From the NCBI GenBank assembly GCA_027475525.1, contig JAMWFC010000067.1, positions 248,001 to 312,000 of the forward strand: 64,000 nucleotides of DNA, read 5' to 3'. This DNA is from Macrolepiota albuminosa. Its lineage: Eukaryota > Basidiomycota > Agaricomycetes > Agaricales > Agaricaceae. A program made the position numbers and the translations under genes. The notes beneath the pieces are model-generated. The model ran no database searches. It was not told the DNA's origin and was given only the letters and a program-made list of their open reading frames with translations. Positions 11,020 through 23,925 of the stretch are shown one piece after another (position 1 is the stretch's first letter; each line of letters begins with the position of its first letter).

Positions 11020-11370
11020 TTAAGATCGGTCCCAGGAAACTAATCTCTGAGCTGCCGCATGAGCCTCTAACCCCAGTGATGGAGGATTGATTTGAAAGAA
11101 TATTTTGCGGAATGCACTGGAATGCACCGGAGAAATGATTTCACGAAAAATGTTCGAATAACATGATACTATACAGTGTATACGATGAGATAGGTCTTGC
11201 ACCCCTTGTAAGGCTTGCTCAGTGCTGATATCGACAGGATATCCAGAGTAAGAAATGCCGCGGAAACGAGTACGTCGAGAAGCGAGCAGCGAGGCGATGC
11301 TCAGTGCTGGTGCTGACGTGAGACGAAGCAAAAATGTGATAGGTATCATGACATAATTAGAAAAAGTCAA
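11020..11370 (-). CDS. Candidate small protein divergent from the bZIP gene
   Basis: A 116-codon frame starting with a hydrophobic, Arg/Ser-rich segment (IPITFLLRLTSAPALSIASL then SRRTRFRG) that could be a mitochondrial presequence. A minus-strand frame just upstream (11400-11585) is also basic, and the two could be exons of one gene. No domain recognised. It may be chance, since the region is otherwise non-coding. Confidence 0.25.
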   Translation of the reverse strand: MTFSNYVMIPITFLLRLTSAPALSIASLLASRRTRFRGISYSGYPVDISTEQALQGVQDLSHRIHCIVSCYSNIFREIISPVHSSAFRKIFFQINPPSLGLEAHAAAQRLVSWDRS

Positions 11371-11661
11371 GCCGCGCGTCGGGAAGGTGGTTGCTATTAC
11401 TAGAAAGGCGTGTTTTGCAGGTGGATAAGGCGTGGAAAGGAAGCTCGGAAGGTGGACCGACGACAGTGTCGAAGCACAGAGGGTCCTAGACGTCTCATAT
11501 TGGACATTGGATATTTAATAACCCGGAGCTGGAACATGTGAGAAGATGATGGAAACTGACTGTACATGCCGCCCACTGCACGCAAGCACGGCGGAGATTA
11601 CATAATCGAGCTTTGTTTTACTCCTGGTTTGTGGCCACAAATCTCTTATCCACGAACCGCC

Positions 11662-14009
11662 ATGCAAGTCGATAGCCAACACCCTTACTCCTTCCCCGCT
11701 CCTCTCACCGACCTCGCCGACATCTTCAACCCCGACGCCTTTGCCGACGACCTCGCCAATGCCATCGTCAACGCCCCCAACTCGCCCCCCACCGCTTCCT
11801 CGTCTCGCGGCTCGTCACCCTACCTTTCATCAATACAGACACCCCCACAGTCTCATGCTTTTCCTGATTATACTCCCTCTTCTTTCTTCGGCCTTGACGA
11901 CGACCTCCAAACAAAGCAGTATGACTCCATGATGAACATTCCTAACAACCCCTACGAATTTTTCAGCGTCTTTGAAGGCGTTGGTATGGGGATTGATGGT
12001 GGAATGGGTATGGAGATGACTACGGACATGCCGGGCATCAACACTGGCATTGTCGGCGAAGCAATGGGTATAGATCCTCAACTCGTTGGCACACCCTCCG
12101 CGCACAGTGATATCGATGAGGAGGAGGAAGACGTGGAACACGATGGCGACGTGTCGGCTTCCCCTTCGTCCTCGGGCTCGCCACCGGCTACGACAGAGGC
12201 GGCCCATAATGTGCGGTCCGCGAAGCGCAAGGAGAGAGAGTTGGAGACGGAAGAGGAGAGGGAAAAGTTGACGCTTGTCATCCAGCCTGTCAAAGCAGGT
12301 GGACATGGCAAGGCGCGTAAGGGCACCGTCCAATCAGGAGGCATCATGAAGAAGACGCCTTCTCCCCATCCCTTTACTGCCTCCCTAGGAAAGGAAAATA
12401 CTTACACTTCCACCACTAGTTCTTCCTTTGTCGCTTCTCCGACGTATACACCTCCCAGCGCTTTCCAGCCTACAAATATCTATGACAACCTTCAGTCTCA
12501 GGAAAAGAAGAGGGACGGCAAGGAAGATGAGGATGACGAGCTTCCGCAGGATTGGAGACCTTCTCCAGAGGTTCTTGCGAAAATGACAAGTAAGGAAAAA
12601 AGACAGCTTCGTAACAAGATAAGTGCGCGTAACTTCCGCGTTCGTCGAAAGGGTGTGTATCACCATCGCTTCTATATTATAATCGTCTTATTCAAATTTT
12701 CGATCGCAAAGAATACATTTCAACCCTTGAGGGCGACATTGCGGAGCGCGATCGACTCCTCGAGGCCATCCGTTCCGAGCTCGGTTCAACTCAATCCGAG
12801 AACTTGGCTTTGCGACAAGAGATTGCTACGCTCAAACGCACGCTCCTTGAGGGTCGTGTACCGACAACCGCTGCCGACGGCACTACTGAGTATCCTTTAC
12901 TCAATCTTCCCCCGCCTGCCCCGCTTCCCGCGCAGAGTGCTGCCGCCACGCTTCAAGCTCAGGCCCAGGCCCAAGCACAGCCACAGCCCTCGCCTTTGCT
13001 CACGCCAAATACCCAGAAAGACACAACCAAGAATGGAAGGTTTTGGGGTGGCGTCAGGCTCGGCTTGGGTATGGGAGGCATCACGCCTGTCCATCGCGTT
13101 GTGCTACCTGAAATGTCTGTCGTGGATCTGTTTGCCAACCAATTCGGTCCGAGTCCATTTGTTGTTCCGAAGGACAGCAAGTGGAAAGAGAATGTTAATC
13201 CTCTGCTTAATGATCTCGTGGGGGAGAAGATCATGTCAGAGAAAGAGAAAGAGCGGGAGAAAGAACGAGAGAGGATACAGAATCATTTGGCCTTCGAGGG
13301 TTTCTCGGATGCCAACCCTTTTACAATGAAGACACTCGACGCGTACAGGATGCATCTATGGGGCAAGATGGCGTCTCAGCAACAATTTACTCAGCATCAA
13401 CAGAATCTCCTCCAGCACCAACAGGCCCATGCGAAACAACACTTCACGAATCTCGCGTCCTCGCTCCGCCCGGCGTTCTTCACTTCGCCCAACACACCAC
13501 CATCCCTACTCGCGTCATTGTTGTCTGGGAAGCACTTGCAGAACTCGCCAGCACCACCCTACTCGCCACCTCCGCCGCCATATACATCCCCGCCGGCGTC
13601 GCCTTTGCTCGTGGGCAAGGGAGGTGTGGTGGAGAAGCTCGAGAGGGAGAGGAGAGAGAAGGAAAGAGAAAGGGAGTTGCAGAAAGAGAGGGAGAAGAAA
13701 GAGACAGCCATGTATGCGGCGATTGCCAGCCAGACGCTTTTGAGGAAGCTGGGAAATGCGTTTTGGGATGCTTTCGCTGGGTCTTCAAGCTCAAACTCGA
13801 GTTCGGGTTTAAAACCATGGGACGCGGAGAAGGTCAGGAAAGTGTTGGAGGGTACAGCGGTTGTGAAGGTTGTGGATGTTGAAGAGGTGAAGCCTAAGCA
13901 GGAGAAGGAACAGACGCAGACGCCACAGAAGGAGAGGAAGTGTTTGAAGGCGGCGGAAGAGTTATTGGAACAAAGTATGAGGAGTTTGACACTCAATAAG
14001 AAATCTTGA
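11662..14009 (+). CDS. bZIP transcription factor
   Basis: Two exons, 11662-12652 and 12712-14009, with a 59-bp intron (GTGTGT...AAAG), give 762 aa. The intron splits the bZIP domain: the basic region ends exon 1 (KRQLRNKISARNFRVRRK, with the N-x2-A-R-x-F-R type signature). The leucine zipper follows in exon 2 (ISTLEGD..., then heptad leucines to about residue 370). The N-terminus is Ser/Pro/Asp-rich with an acidic run, typical of activation regions. The C-terminus has Gln-rich stretches, a conserved-looking YRMHLWGKM motif and long Arg/Glu helices. The ATG at 11662 is chosen for its context (CGCCATGC). An in-frame ATG at 11566 would add 32 residues. It is a nuclear DNA-binding regulator; its targets cannot be read from the sequence. 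Confidence 0.9.
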
Positions 14010-14831
14010 ATAGTCGGGACTACGTGGTATGTGCTGGTCACTTCTGCATTCAAACTCTGGCTGATGTACTAGTATTTCAGTGAACAAGATTGAAGAAAGA
14101 AGTTTATTCCCCTTGATGTATCATATAACAAAGATCGTGATTTAATATTGTAGTTCGTTTTCCTTTCTTCCCTTTACCTCTCCTTTCTGTCCCCGCTCAA
14201 CTGTTTTACGTGGGTCTTCAACTGTATATGCTTTGCACTTCTCCCTCGACCTCGTGTCCGTCCATTGTTTTTGCACCATCATCAACCGTCTACCCTTTTA
14301 AGTACGGAGGATACCGCTCCATTCACACTCTCTGTTTGTCGATTTCCTATTCCGTCTCTGTACCTCACCTTCAAATCTTGTTCGTGGGGATCGAACTCTT
14401 TCCTTTTTGAAACTTGGTCTAGGCTCTCCTTTCAGTCTTCGCGTCTTCACGTCTGCATCGTATCTTAGATTTTGGTTCGTTGAAGCTGCCTATCTATTTC
14501 TCCCTCCCTTCTATAGCCTCCCCGCTCAGCATTGATCTGCTTCCTCACTCCTTATATTCCATCTTCCTTCCTCGTTATTTATTAGATCTTGGATTGTTTC
14601 AGATTGCATTTACTAGTATACTAGTAGTGAAACCATCGTAGCATACATATCTCACATAGGCACCTCCAGAGTTTTATACAGATTTGAACATTTGTTGGTG
14701 ACCGGTTACCCTTGTGCTCGATGTAAAATAAACTTATTTTATTCCACAAATAAAATGAAACTTTAGCGAACGTATTGTGAAATAGTATGGAACCATAAGG
14801 TCTAGTGGTCGCAAAACAGGAATGCTTTTCC
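14010..14831. other. Region between convergent genes, no gene seen
   Basis: Pyrimidine-rich sequence following the bZIP stop codon. It probably holds the 3' UTRs of the bZIP gene and of the convergent membrane-protein gene. No structure of note. Confidence 0.4.
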
Positions 14832-17800
14832 TTAGTCTACCGCTACCGCGACTGCACCATAACTCTCGTCCTCCCCGGCACCTACTAGCACATCTTTGTT
14901 CCTCCACCTTCTCTGTTTCGGAACTGGATCTCCTGGACACCTAGGTCTCCATTTGTTTGTTCTGGCCGGTTCGGCATCAGCTTTTGTGTCTCGGATACCT
15001 TGATTGATAGACGCATGGGGATCAAAGAAGCTTTTGACTGAGCTATCACTTGCTAGAGACGAGGAGAACGACGTCTCTTCAATCCTGACACGAGGAACAA
15101 AGTTCCTTGCCTCGTTTCTCTGACGTTTCGCCATCATCTTCGCCCATTTGCGGTCGAGACGCCGGGCACGAATGGTAGCAGGGGATTCGTCAGCCAGTTG
15201 AGTACCTTCTGATGATGTTGGAGAGGGAATGACAATGGTAGGCGGTTTTTGAGGCGGGGTGCGAGATGGACAGAAGGGGGATGAAATGAATGGAGTAGTT
15301 TGGTGGTCCTCTTCTACCCAACGGGCGTATGGAGTCGTTGGAGTTGCGGGTGGTGCACCAAGGGTGAAGGATCGTGCTGGAGTGTTTGTGAAGATGGAGT
15401 ATGAGGGAAGGAGCCTCTCAAGGCGGGCTGGAAGGGGTCGGAGGAACTGATGATTGTATGAGTGTCAGTAGCGAGAGGTATGATCAAAGAAGGGGCCGAA
15501 CCTCTAACGGTTGCTCATTCTCGAAGCCAAACGCCGCTGCAAACGTCTCGCAGGAGGTGAACGCTCGGATACAAACGTCACCAGAACCCTTAGGAGAAAC
15601 CTGAGACTGATGGAGGTCAGAACGAAATATCAATACAAGTGTAGTTTACTGGTACCAATATAAATTCATCCTGAACCGGTGGGCCTGAAGCGCCTTCTTC
15701 GTCCGCAAAACTTCGAATCACAGGTAAGTCGAAGAAGTCCGCTATACATTCCAAGATAGTGTCTGGGTCTTCCCCGACAAAGAGATCCGTAGATAAACCT
15801 TCTGAGCTGCCTAGCTTTTCAATCTCTTCGTCCTCAGTGGCCTCGACGTGCAAAGAATAATCTGTATTGTAGTCGAATAAGCCGGCTAGGCAATTCAAAA
15901 CTGCGTCGGGGTCTTCCTCGAAGTTGATGGGATCTGGACACATTCCTGTATCAATCCCTTCAGATTTGACAACCTCCACGGACAGAGGACAGACACCCGC
16001 GGCAAAGCTAAAACCTTCGTATTCATCGTATGCTGAACTTGTCAGCTCGTCGAATGGAGTGTTGTTGACCTCGTGAATATCGTCGACTTGAGTGTTGTGG
16101 ACCTCGTGAATATTGTCGACTTGAGTGTTGTGGATCTCACAAATATCCTTGGTGACTTCGAAATTCTCTACTTGCTTGACATCCACGAATCCCAAAGGCA
16201 ATGTCGGAAAAGAATCGAGGGAAACCCCTTCTACAGGTGAGCAATGTTCAACGTCAAATTCCGTGACTAGTTCAATCTCGTTGGTGGAAGCTGCCCCATC
16301 GTTGTTCTCAAAGCTGGCGATGGGATCTACAACTATAGTCTGACCTGTAGCAGGATCATCAAGTTCCAATTTCACAAGTGGGAGATCGACGTCACGGGAT
16401 GGGACGATAATGCGGTTGTCGACCTCATGAATATCCTCGTTGGATTCGAGATTCTCCACTTGCCCAACATCCATGGATCCCAAATACAATGCCGGACCAC
16501 AATCAGGGGAGACCTTTCCCACAGTCAAGCAATGTTCAGTCTCGAATTCCATGACTGGTTCAATCTCGTCGGTGGAAACTGCGCCATCGTTTTTCTCAAA
16601 GCTCACGATGGGATCCGCTACTATAGTCTGACCTGTAACAGGATCATCAAGTTCCACTTCCACGAGTGGGAAATCGACGTCATGGAACGGTAGGTTGTCT
16701 TCAAAGTGGTCCATAGAGTCAGGATGAACAATGCTGGGTTGAAGCGACGGGGGATCTTCGAGGGGTAGATCAACGTCAGCAAAGGGAAACCTGATTTCAT
16801 CTCTATACAAATCCGTGTCCGTTCTTTTAGCAGGGTTGGCAGAAAGCCCGGCACTGTAGACCTCGAGGACAACGAGCAGCAAAACACTGCAACCAACGAT
16901 TATACGCAACGAAGAGCCATGGCCAATGTCAATAGCTCGCATCCTGTCGATTACGAGGGAAAGATAAGCATCCACGACGACAAGGTCCTGAGCCATGGCA
17001 TGTATCAACCAATTTACTGGAGGGCGGATGGTATTAACGAGGGAGAGGCATATAGGACAGAGCCCTACGATGATATCCACGGTGTATTTGATGATTGTGG
17101 TGAATGACGCCGGGAGGCTGACCTTGATGCGTCGTGGTTGAGACGAGTTATGCACTTCGGCAGTAGCGACAGAGAAGGGTTGGTGATGGCAAGAACATGG
17201 CAGCCCCACAGTAGGTAAGTGGGATGGCCTCGGCCAGAAAGGGCCGGGTTTTATTGAAAACGGACGGGAAGTGACCTTGCGAAAAAGACGGTGGAGTTTT
17301 CGACGGTAGCTTGTCGCATTCATGGTGACCAATCTCGCGAGGAGCCCGGCACCGACTCCGAGGAGAAAATGGAGAAAGCTGAGGGCCGGGCCGTTGAAAG
17401 CCGCCCTACGGTCGTCGTCGTTCTCGTCAAGAGCACTTGGTGGAGGAGGCGGGGGGTCTTCGGGATCGGGTGATTTGTGCAGGCTCGTTTCGCTTGATGG
17501 ATTGTCAGCCTCTTGCTCATTGGTAGTGTCGTCGCTTCCGTCGCCGTCTCCAGGACCCTCGTTCCCAGAATTGTCTGGTTCAGAGTCGTCAGCGTCGGTC
17601 CTGTCCTTGTCATCGTTGTTCGTTGGGGCGTTCGCAGGAGGTGTTGAGGAAGCTCGACGAGGGGATGGGTGAATTGAATCGGCGGTCTTGGATCCAGTTC
17701 GACTACATACCATTGCTAGGAACGTGCTTAAGTTGTAAAAATATGACATGATGCCCAGAACGTACCGAATCCGAAGAGGAAGCCCACAAGGAGTGCACAA

Positions 17801-18030
17801 AAGGGTAGATATATACCAAGTGAGCCAGAGCTGTTGACGCCATTGTGAGGGGTCGTGCGAGTTGGGGGTTTGATGGTTGGAGTGGGGAATGTGCGCGTGC
17901 TACTGACGGTAAGATTGTTGCCACTGCTCCGTTGAGAGGGCGTAAAAAGGAAGTATGATGCTTGGAGGAGAGACGCGACGAGAGTAAGGAGATGTGTTGA
18001 TCTGCATTTGGTTGAGAAGAGTGTAGTCAT
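14832..18030 (-). CDS. Large acidic multi-pass membrane protein, unknown function
   Basis: Four exons: 18030-17766, 17715-15650, 15600-15502 and 15446-14832, with introns of about 50 bp and matching phases, give 1014 aa. The N-terminus has a hydrophobic segment (residues ~12-30) and a second one ending exon 1 (IYLPFCALLVGFLFGF). More membrane segments follow: FLHFLLGVGAGLLARL, VDIIVGLCPICLSLV and IIVGCSVLLLVVLEV. An acidic Asp/Glu/Ser/Asn stretch separates the N-terminal pair from the rest. After the last membrane segment comes a long acidic tail with two diverged copies of a ~95-residue unit (DVDLPLVKLELDDPATGQT type) and short HEVHNTQVDDI repeats. The C-terminus is basic and Pro-rich. No known family recognised. 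The transcript convergent to the bZIP gene ends near 14.8 kb. Confidence 0.75.
16130..16700 (-). repeat. Internal tandem duplication in the membrane-protein gene
   Basis: Two in-frame copies of about 285 bp (about 16700-16415 and 16415-16130 on the minus strand) encode similar units. Each begins FPLVEVELDD or LPLVKLELDD and ends VENLESNEDIHE or VENFEVTKDICE. They are diverged and in frame, so this is a real duplication rather than an assembly effect. Short direct repeats (HEVHN, TQVDD) follow at about 16040-16140. Confidence 0.75.
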
Positions 18031-18969
18031 TGCGAGAGACTGGTGTTACGAGCATAGCACCTCAGAAATTCCTTTATAACAGCTCTCAGATGGAGGCTGG
18101 CACAAGTGGCTGGCATACCTCATTGTCGGAACAGGAAACGCTTGAACACCTGCTTCAACCCACTGCTACGTCAAGATCGTCAGTTCTGTCGCTGAATCCT
18201 TGATTTACCTCAAGATCAACAAGCAATGAGCAACAGGAATCGTCTTCTCTTCCCAGAAAAATAAATCTGATACAGCTCGTTCACCACCTGCGAGGCGTCA
18301 ACATAAGTGCTCAGCATGCAGGACCCAACCCAAGGGTAGGACGGCGCATGACTTTTGACTATAATCGATTGGACGGCGCCCTTGTTTCTGGATCGATTTG
18401 ATTCTACTTTTATTGCTTGTGTTGAGACAAAACAAAGAAGAGACTTCTGTGAAGTTAACTTGTTTGGGTCAAAGCAATGGTACACCGACAAAACACAAAA
18501 AGTGCTTCGCACCCAAGATATACGTGATTTTTATTAATCAAGAAGTCGGATCAGGAGTACTGAATTTGTTGTCTAAATTATTTAATATCATGCCGAACCA
18601 GTTAGGCTGCACTACTGCTGCAGTACTTACCTGTTACACTACAACTAATTCACACCGATGTGTCCATAGCGTAGGTATATCATAATATAGAAACAAACCA
18701 CATTACTGCACTACGACACGTTACGCAGAGTCAACTAGGACTGTTCATTTCCATAACGGGAACCGAACCATCATTCGCCGTGATTTACATACAGTACATG
18801 TCATGACGTGAAAGCTCAAAGCTTGAAAACGCGTGACGCTTTGCAATCGCATTGCATTGAAACGTATTTTGTGTGCTCCAAAAAGTTTCATTGTATCATC
18901 AGAGGCTTATTTTCGAGCATCTATAGCCTACGCCATACTCACATCTAACCAACTATAAGGCCGAAAACG
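18031..18969. other. Promoter region between divergent genes, no gene seen
   Basis: About 0.9 kb between the start codons of the membrane-protein gene (minus) and the zinc-cluster gene (plus). Only short chance reading frames. It presumably carries both promoters. Confidence 0.4.
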
Positions 18970-21260
18970 ATGGAAGAGATTGGTAAGGCACTCAAAATCT
19001 ACATGGTTTGTCTTATTGCGTTGCGCATTGCGATAGATGTGGATTCCTTGGACAATATTTTAACCTCCAGAGAATTTTGGGAAGGAAACAAGAGAGGGGA
19101 TCTTAGAAAAGATAACGGTAGAGGAATGAAAGCGACCAAAAAAGAAGCCAACCCGGAATGGCTGATCATGGGGGAAGCCATTGATATCGACGACGGGAGT
19201 AGTGAGGAAGAAGATAATCCACAGGTGGCAGAAAACGAAACTAACGATCAACTGTGTGAGGATTCTGACAATGGAAATGACACCGATGCATTGGTCAAGG
19301 GATTAGGGTATTCAAGGGCAGATTTCCTCGAGAAGTGGAACAATTTAAGCAAAACAGCGCATAAGTCCGTTGAGTGGAGAAAGAACCACCCCAATGTGAG
19401 CTCCTACACTATCAACTTCAGCGGTTACCTAATTTGTTCGCCTTGTAGCCTTGTGCTGGATGCAAAAGAACGTCTTGCGAATTTGCCAATTTTGAGACAC
19501 TTTCGTGCATAAATTGCACGAAGAGGAAAATGGCCTGCTCTGTTCGCATAGATTATATCGCGGACAAGATGGCTCAGCTTCAGGGGTCGAAGAAATGGAT
19601 AAGTCGTGCAGTTGCTCGTGACTGGCATAAAAATCGTAGAACGAGGAGCACAAAGCATTCTGATGGTACAGTGCCAAGACCCGTGAAAAGTTTGCCGAAA
19701 AAAAAGCATGAAGAGTTGCCAATTATCTTACAAAATCCGAACTCGACGACCCGTGTACATGTGTCCCTTTTTACAGAAAAATCGAAGCCAGAAAGGAATT
19801 TGGCATTGCCTGCCGAGAGACATGCGTTTGATCACACACCTAGCATCCTGGATGTAGGAGATCGAATCAAACGGTCCCATGAAATACATGATGAAGAGTG
19901 GGCCACGCTACCGAACTGCGACCAAGGAGGCGGAAAATCGGAAGAAATCTGGGCTTTAAAGCAGAGAATTATGAGAGTACGCGACCAGCTCAGAAATGAA
20001 TCCAGAAGGTATGAGCGACGACAGGAATCATCATCCGATGGAAACCGTACAACGACCACCAATGAAACTCGTTACGAGTCAAGTACGTCCGCACTTCCCT
20101 TCTCCAGTCAGATGGTGAAAGCGGCCGTAAACGAGAAAGCTGTGGATGAGATTTATGGCGAAATAGATGGTCCGAGGACGCGACAGAGTGTGGGCATAAT
20201 GGAGAAGAATGGATGGTCGTTGAAGGCGATGAGGAGGCTGGGTGATAGTGAGCGACAAGGAGAGGAGGAGGAAGATGTAACTAATATGGCAAGAAAGATG
20301 AAACAAGCAGAGAAGACTGTCGATGGGGAGAGGAAAAGACTAAACCCAGTAACGTTTATTCTGGGCGGTATCGAAGCTCACAGTGCACAGAACAGCGGTG
20401 GTACAGCGCACACACAAAATGGAGAGGACACGGGACTACCAATTACCCATCGCGTCGAGTCACCAGTGTCTGATCTTTCGCTATATTGTCGGATGAATGG
20501 TCCGAGACAAGAGTTACACAAAAGCTTTACAATGGGTGGAGAATCACTGGGGAAAGGCAATTTGAAATATCCCATTGAGAGCAAGAACGTTCAGAGTGCG
20601 GCGCAAGCAACGCTTGTAAAAGCAAAGGCAATTGAACTCGGAAGGGCGAAAGACATTCGTAAGGGCTCTCACTCAAAGCCAGTAGATTCTTCGATTGCAT
20701 GGTGGCGAAGTGCAGCGCTCTTCAACCAGCTTCAGATCAACCGTAAGTTGTTGTCATCGTATTCCGAGAGCTAGACTGATTATCAATCAGTTTTGGAACA
20801 TGAAAGGTTTACATTATCACGAGGGCTTGGAGAGTTTCTTGAGCGTTTGAAGAGCCTACGTGATGAGGCGGCATCCTCTCCCGAGCTCGATCCGCTGCTG
20901 CGCCATGAGCTCAATGTCATCACTGAATCGTTGACAAGCCTGCACGGTAACGAACAATCGAGTGATATCCGACAATCAAGAAACCGTCTTCTTTTCCCAG
21001 ATAAACACTACCTTGAAAGTGATGCAGAGGCACTTGAACGCCAGATCCGACGTTTCGAGGAAATTCGGCATGACACGCGGGACTCTGAGGCTTCACGCAG
21101 TTTCTCCTGGATTGACTTTGGTTGGGAATTAATCCTTGATGGAAAATCACCATTAAGAAAACGCGCGCGGCATGACGACTCTGATGCAGACAATACTCTT
21201 CCTGCAAAGCGCCATGATAGAGATTTTCAGAATAGGAAACAGAGACAATGGGCATGTTGA
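18970..21260 (+). CDS. Free-standing protein with a six-cysteine zinc cluster
   Basis: Exons 18970-18982, 19037-19395, 19449-20742 and 20791-21260 give 711 aa. The first intron is optional, since its 54 nt are open; skipping it gives 729 aa with an odd hydrophobic start. The third exon opens with CAGCKRTSC, then nine residues, then CINC-x6-C, so the cluster is C-x2-C-x4-C-x9-C-x2-C-x6-C. That is near the fungal Zn2Cys6 pattern and similar in layout to the cluster of the LTR-borne genes. It begins at an exon edge in both. An acidic stretch (SSEEEDNPQ) precedes the cluster, and charged helical and basic regions with nuclear-localisation-like KKK/RKRAR runs follow. A nuclear DNA-associated role is likely but not proven. 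Confidence 0.7.
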
Positions 21261-22031
21261 GGAATACTTGGGAAAATGAGGAACGATAATGCTGGTCCCT
21301 TTGATACAAGGTTTCACCATTAGTACAGAAATAAACAAAGAAATGACTTTCGGAAGTGGGGAAAAAACCTGAGTATATGCCAGCCATTATTGGACATACG
21401 TATAGCCGAATTATGCTTCTCTTCACTAGTGCCCTATTAGCATTGACTTGCCAATGCTAAGTGTGCTCAATACAAAACAGATGAAAGTGGATACAAACAT
21501 TGTGACATAAGAATTTGAGGCGGTTCGATTGAAACACAGAAAGTCAGAGCCGAGACAGATACAATGAGTATTTGCCGGTATTTGTCGTGTCCAGATTTGG
21601 CACAAGGATAAATTTGTGGGCGCAATGGGACGTGGCGCGCGTAAAGTGGACTGAGGTCAGTTCGAAGTTGGCATTCACATGGAAATTATCATCAATGAGA
21701 CGATCAACAAAACACAACTGGAACAAGGATATATCACGGGAGACACTTCCGAGTAAAGGAAGAGTAGGACAAGCGAGGTGATTCACGCTGCTTTCTCAAA
21801 TAGTCACCAAAGGCAAAGACGAACAATGGCATAACGTGAGAAATTGAAGCTCTGCTCATTGTCGCCAGAAATGGTAATTCCTCATTTGTACTTTCTTTTG
21901 TGCTTGGTTAGAGGACAATGGGCGGCTCGTTTATTAATGGCCTGGATGAAGAAACGGACACTGCGTCCTCTCCTGCTTGTCGACCTCAGTTATAAACCAT
22001 TTTTATACTCAATCACATAGACTACTGCCCC
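21261..22031. other. Intergenic DNA with promoter of the next gene
   Basis: No convincing reading frame. A TATA-like sequence (TTTTTATA) near 22000-22007 lies about 25-30 nt before the ATG at 22032. Confidence 0.4.
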
Positions 22032-23766
22032 ATGAATTCTTCTGCCTCCAATTGTGCGTGCATTGGGATTTTCTCCAGACCAGAAATGCTTACTGTCTCT
22101 AGTATGTCCACGCGATGTTTTCCTTCGTTGCCAAGCTCGCAGCAATTGCAAGTCGGCACACGCCAAGTCATCTTCTTCGTCGACGCAAGATATTCTTCCC
22201 ATGATCAACGAAACCCGGGCTGCCAACAGTCAGCTTAAGCTGAAACGGCGCCACGTAAACTTGACTCTAGCCGACATCCAGTTGGCCAAAACAGCTCTCC
22301 TTGATGACCCCACGCTGCAACATGCAGGACCGCCGAGGCCTGCACCCCTACCATCGGTATCACCGTCGCCTGATTCTAAATCGAGCTCAGACCTTGAGTT
22401 CTCTGTTAGCTCACTTAGATTTCCTCGTCCACCTTCATTTTATCGTACTGGCTCCGAGTCGCCTGTTCCCTCTATGTCTTCTTGTTCATCAACAAGCCTC
22501 GAAACACAATCTCTTTCCCTTCCAACAACACCATCCTCTTCAGGTCATGACCAATATTTTTCCTGTCACCAGTCTCCCACACCATTCCACCCTGTTATAA
22601 TAAAGCCTCTTGTTATCACTAAGCATAATCGGCCTCGTGCATCTCGTCCCCGTGCCTCTTCTACCTTGCCATCCAAACTGGCTCCCAAGCGCCCTCTTCC
22701 TCCTCCTCCGATGTTTCAAGATGATTCTGATTCCGAATCAGACTCGGAATGGTACTCACGGGAACTTTCCAAGATCGTCACACTACGTTCATCAGTTCTC
22801 CCTGACCTTCCTACAAAAGGGCGCCCCGATTCAATGTGTATCTCACATAATCAAACATCGTCCCCTACCCCGGCCACTCCTCCCCGCATATTTTCCAGTC
22901 CTAAGCCACATCCTCCGTTCCCTCGCTGCCGCAACCACATCAGCATTCCTGATCATCTTTCTCCGTCTGTTCCTATTTCACCCAAGCGCGTTCCTGCGAC
23001 GCCTACTTCCCCAAAAACGTCAATCTCCCGCTCCAATCTCCTCCCTTTTGCTCCTCTCCGCCGTCCACCTCCACGATCAAGTATACCTGCCGACTGTGTA
23101 CTTGTTGATGACACTTTCACGTTCTCCGACGACAGTGACTCAGCCTTTTCTTTCTCTCTTTACGACCGCTCTCCAGTTCCTAGCGCTCGTCCCGATAGCC
23201 CCAAGAGTGCCTTTTCCCAAAGATTCTTCCAATCACCCTGTGCATCCCCCTTCCCTCCTTCATTTCCCTCCACACCCTCATCAGCCTACCCCTTTTCTGT
23301 TGGGGAGGAATTCGACTTTGCTGTCGAGGATCTTCAATTCGATATGAAGCGCGATCGGACTGCAATGCCCGTCTTCGATATCCCCACCTCTCCCCTTGAC
23401 CTTGAAGTAGACCTCACCTCTCACTTTGAACAACTCCGGAACGAGTCCCATCCTCAGTCGTTAAACGTCAGCGGTGCACCCACAGACGGAATACTTTCTC
23501 CTTCACCTGAATATCGCGAATCGAGCGTAGGAGACAAGGTACGGGAACCCCGTTCCCGTTGGAGCTCGTCGACGCTCAACTCGGTCCTGGAAGAACAATC
23601 TCGCCGCAGTGCGATTGGTGTCGCGTTGCGTGCGTACTTTGGCCCTTCGCCCAGGCGTTCAGGATCCGATCCGATACCGAAGATGCCGACATCGATGGCG
23701 AGGAGGCACAAAGAGTCCAAGAGGGAGTTGGATGTAATGGTGATTGGGTATGGGCACAGTGCGTAA
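22032..23766 (+). CDS. Ser/Pro-rich protein, unknown function
   Basis: My model has a 22-nt first exon (22032-22053), a 49-nt intron (GTGCGT...CTCTAG) and a second exon 22103-23766, giving 561 aa. The second exon alone is open from further upstream, and a start at the in-frame ATG 22201 (MINETRAAN) is the alternative. The protein is mostly disordered, with Ser, Pro and Thr runs and basic TPTSPK motifs that look like proline-directed phosphorylation sites. It has an acidic patch (DDSDSESDSEW) and a basic C-terminal stretch (SMARRHKESKREL). A short helical segment (LTLADIQLAKTALLDD) near the N-terminus may be its most conserved part. No catalytic domain seen. Confidence 0.65.
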
Positions 23767-23925
23767 CCATAGATGCTCGCTCTCATAGGAGAAGGTATCG
23801 GCTATGGCGGAATTGAGCCACGTATGCCAGTCTGCCTGCCTCCCTTTCTCTCATATCTTTCTTTTTATATTGATCTTGTCCATCTTGCTCTCTTGCATTC
23901 AAACCCTTGACCCAACAATACATAA

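Noticed and set aside
13358..13882. Open frames inside the bZIP gene on both strands
   Set aside because: Overlap the second bZIP exon, whose frame is continuous and in phase with exon 1.
14797..14820. tRNA-like GGTCTAGTGGT sequence
   Set aside because: Resembles an A box, but no T-arm, acceptor stem or terminator follows.
22610..23347. 245-codon open frame
   Set aside because: Shadow of the Ser/Pro-rich gene in another frame; Leu/Pro-rich as expected from shifted Ser/Pro codons.
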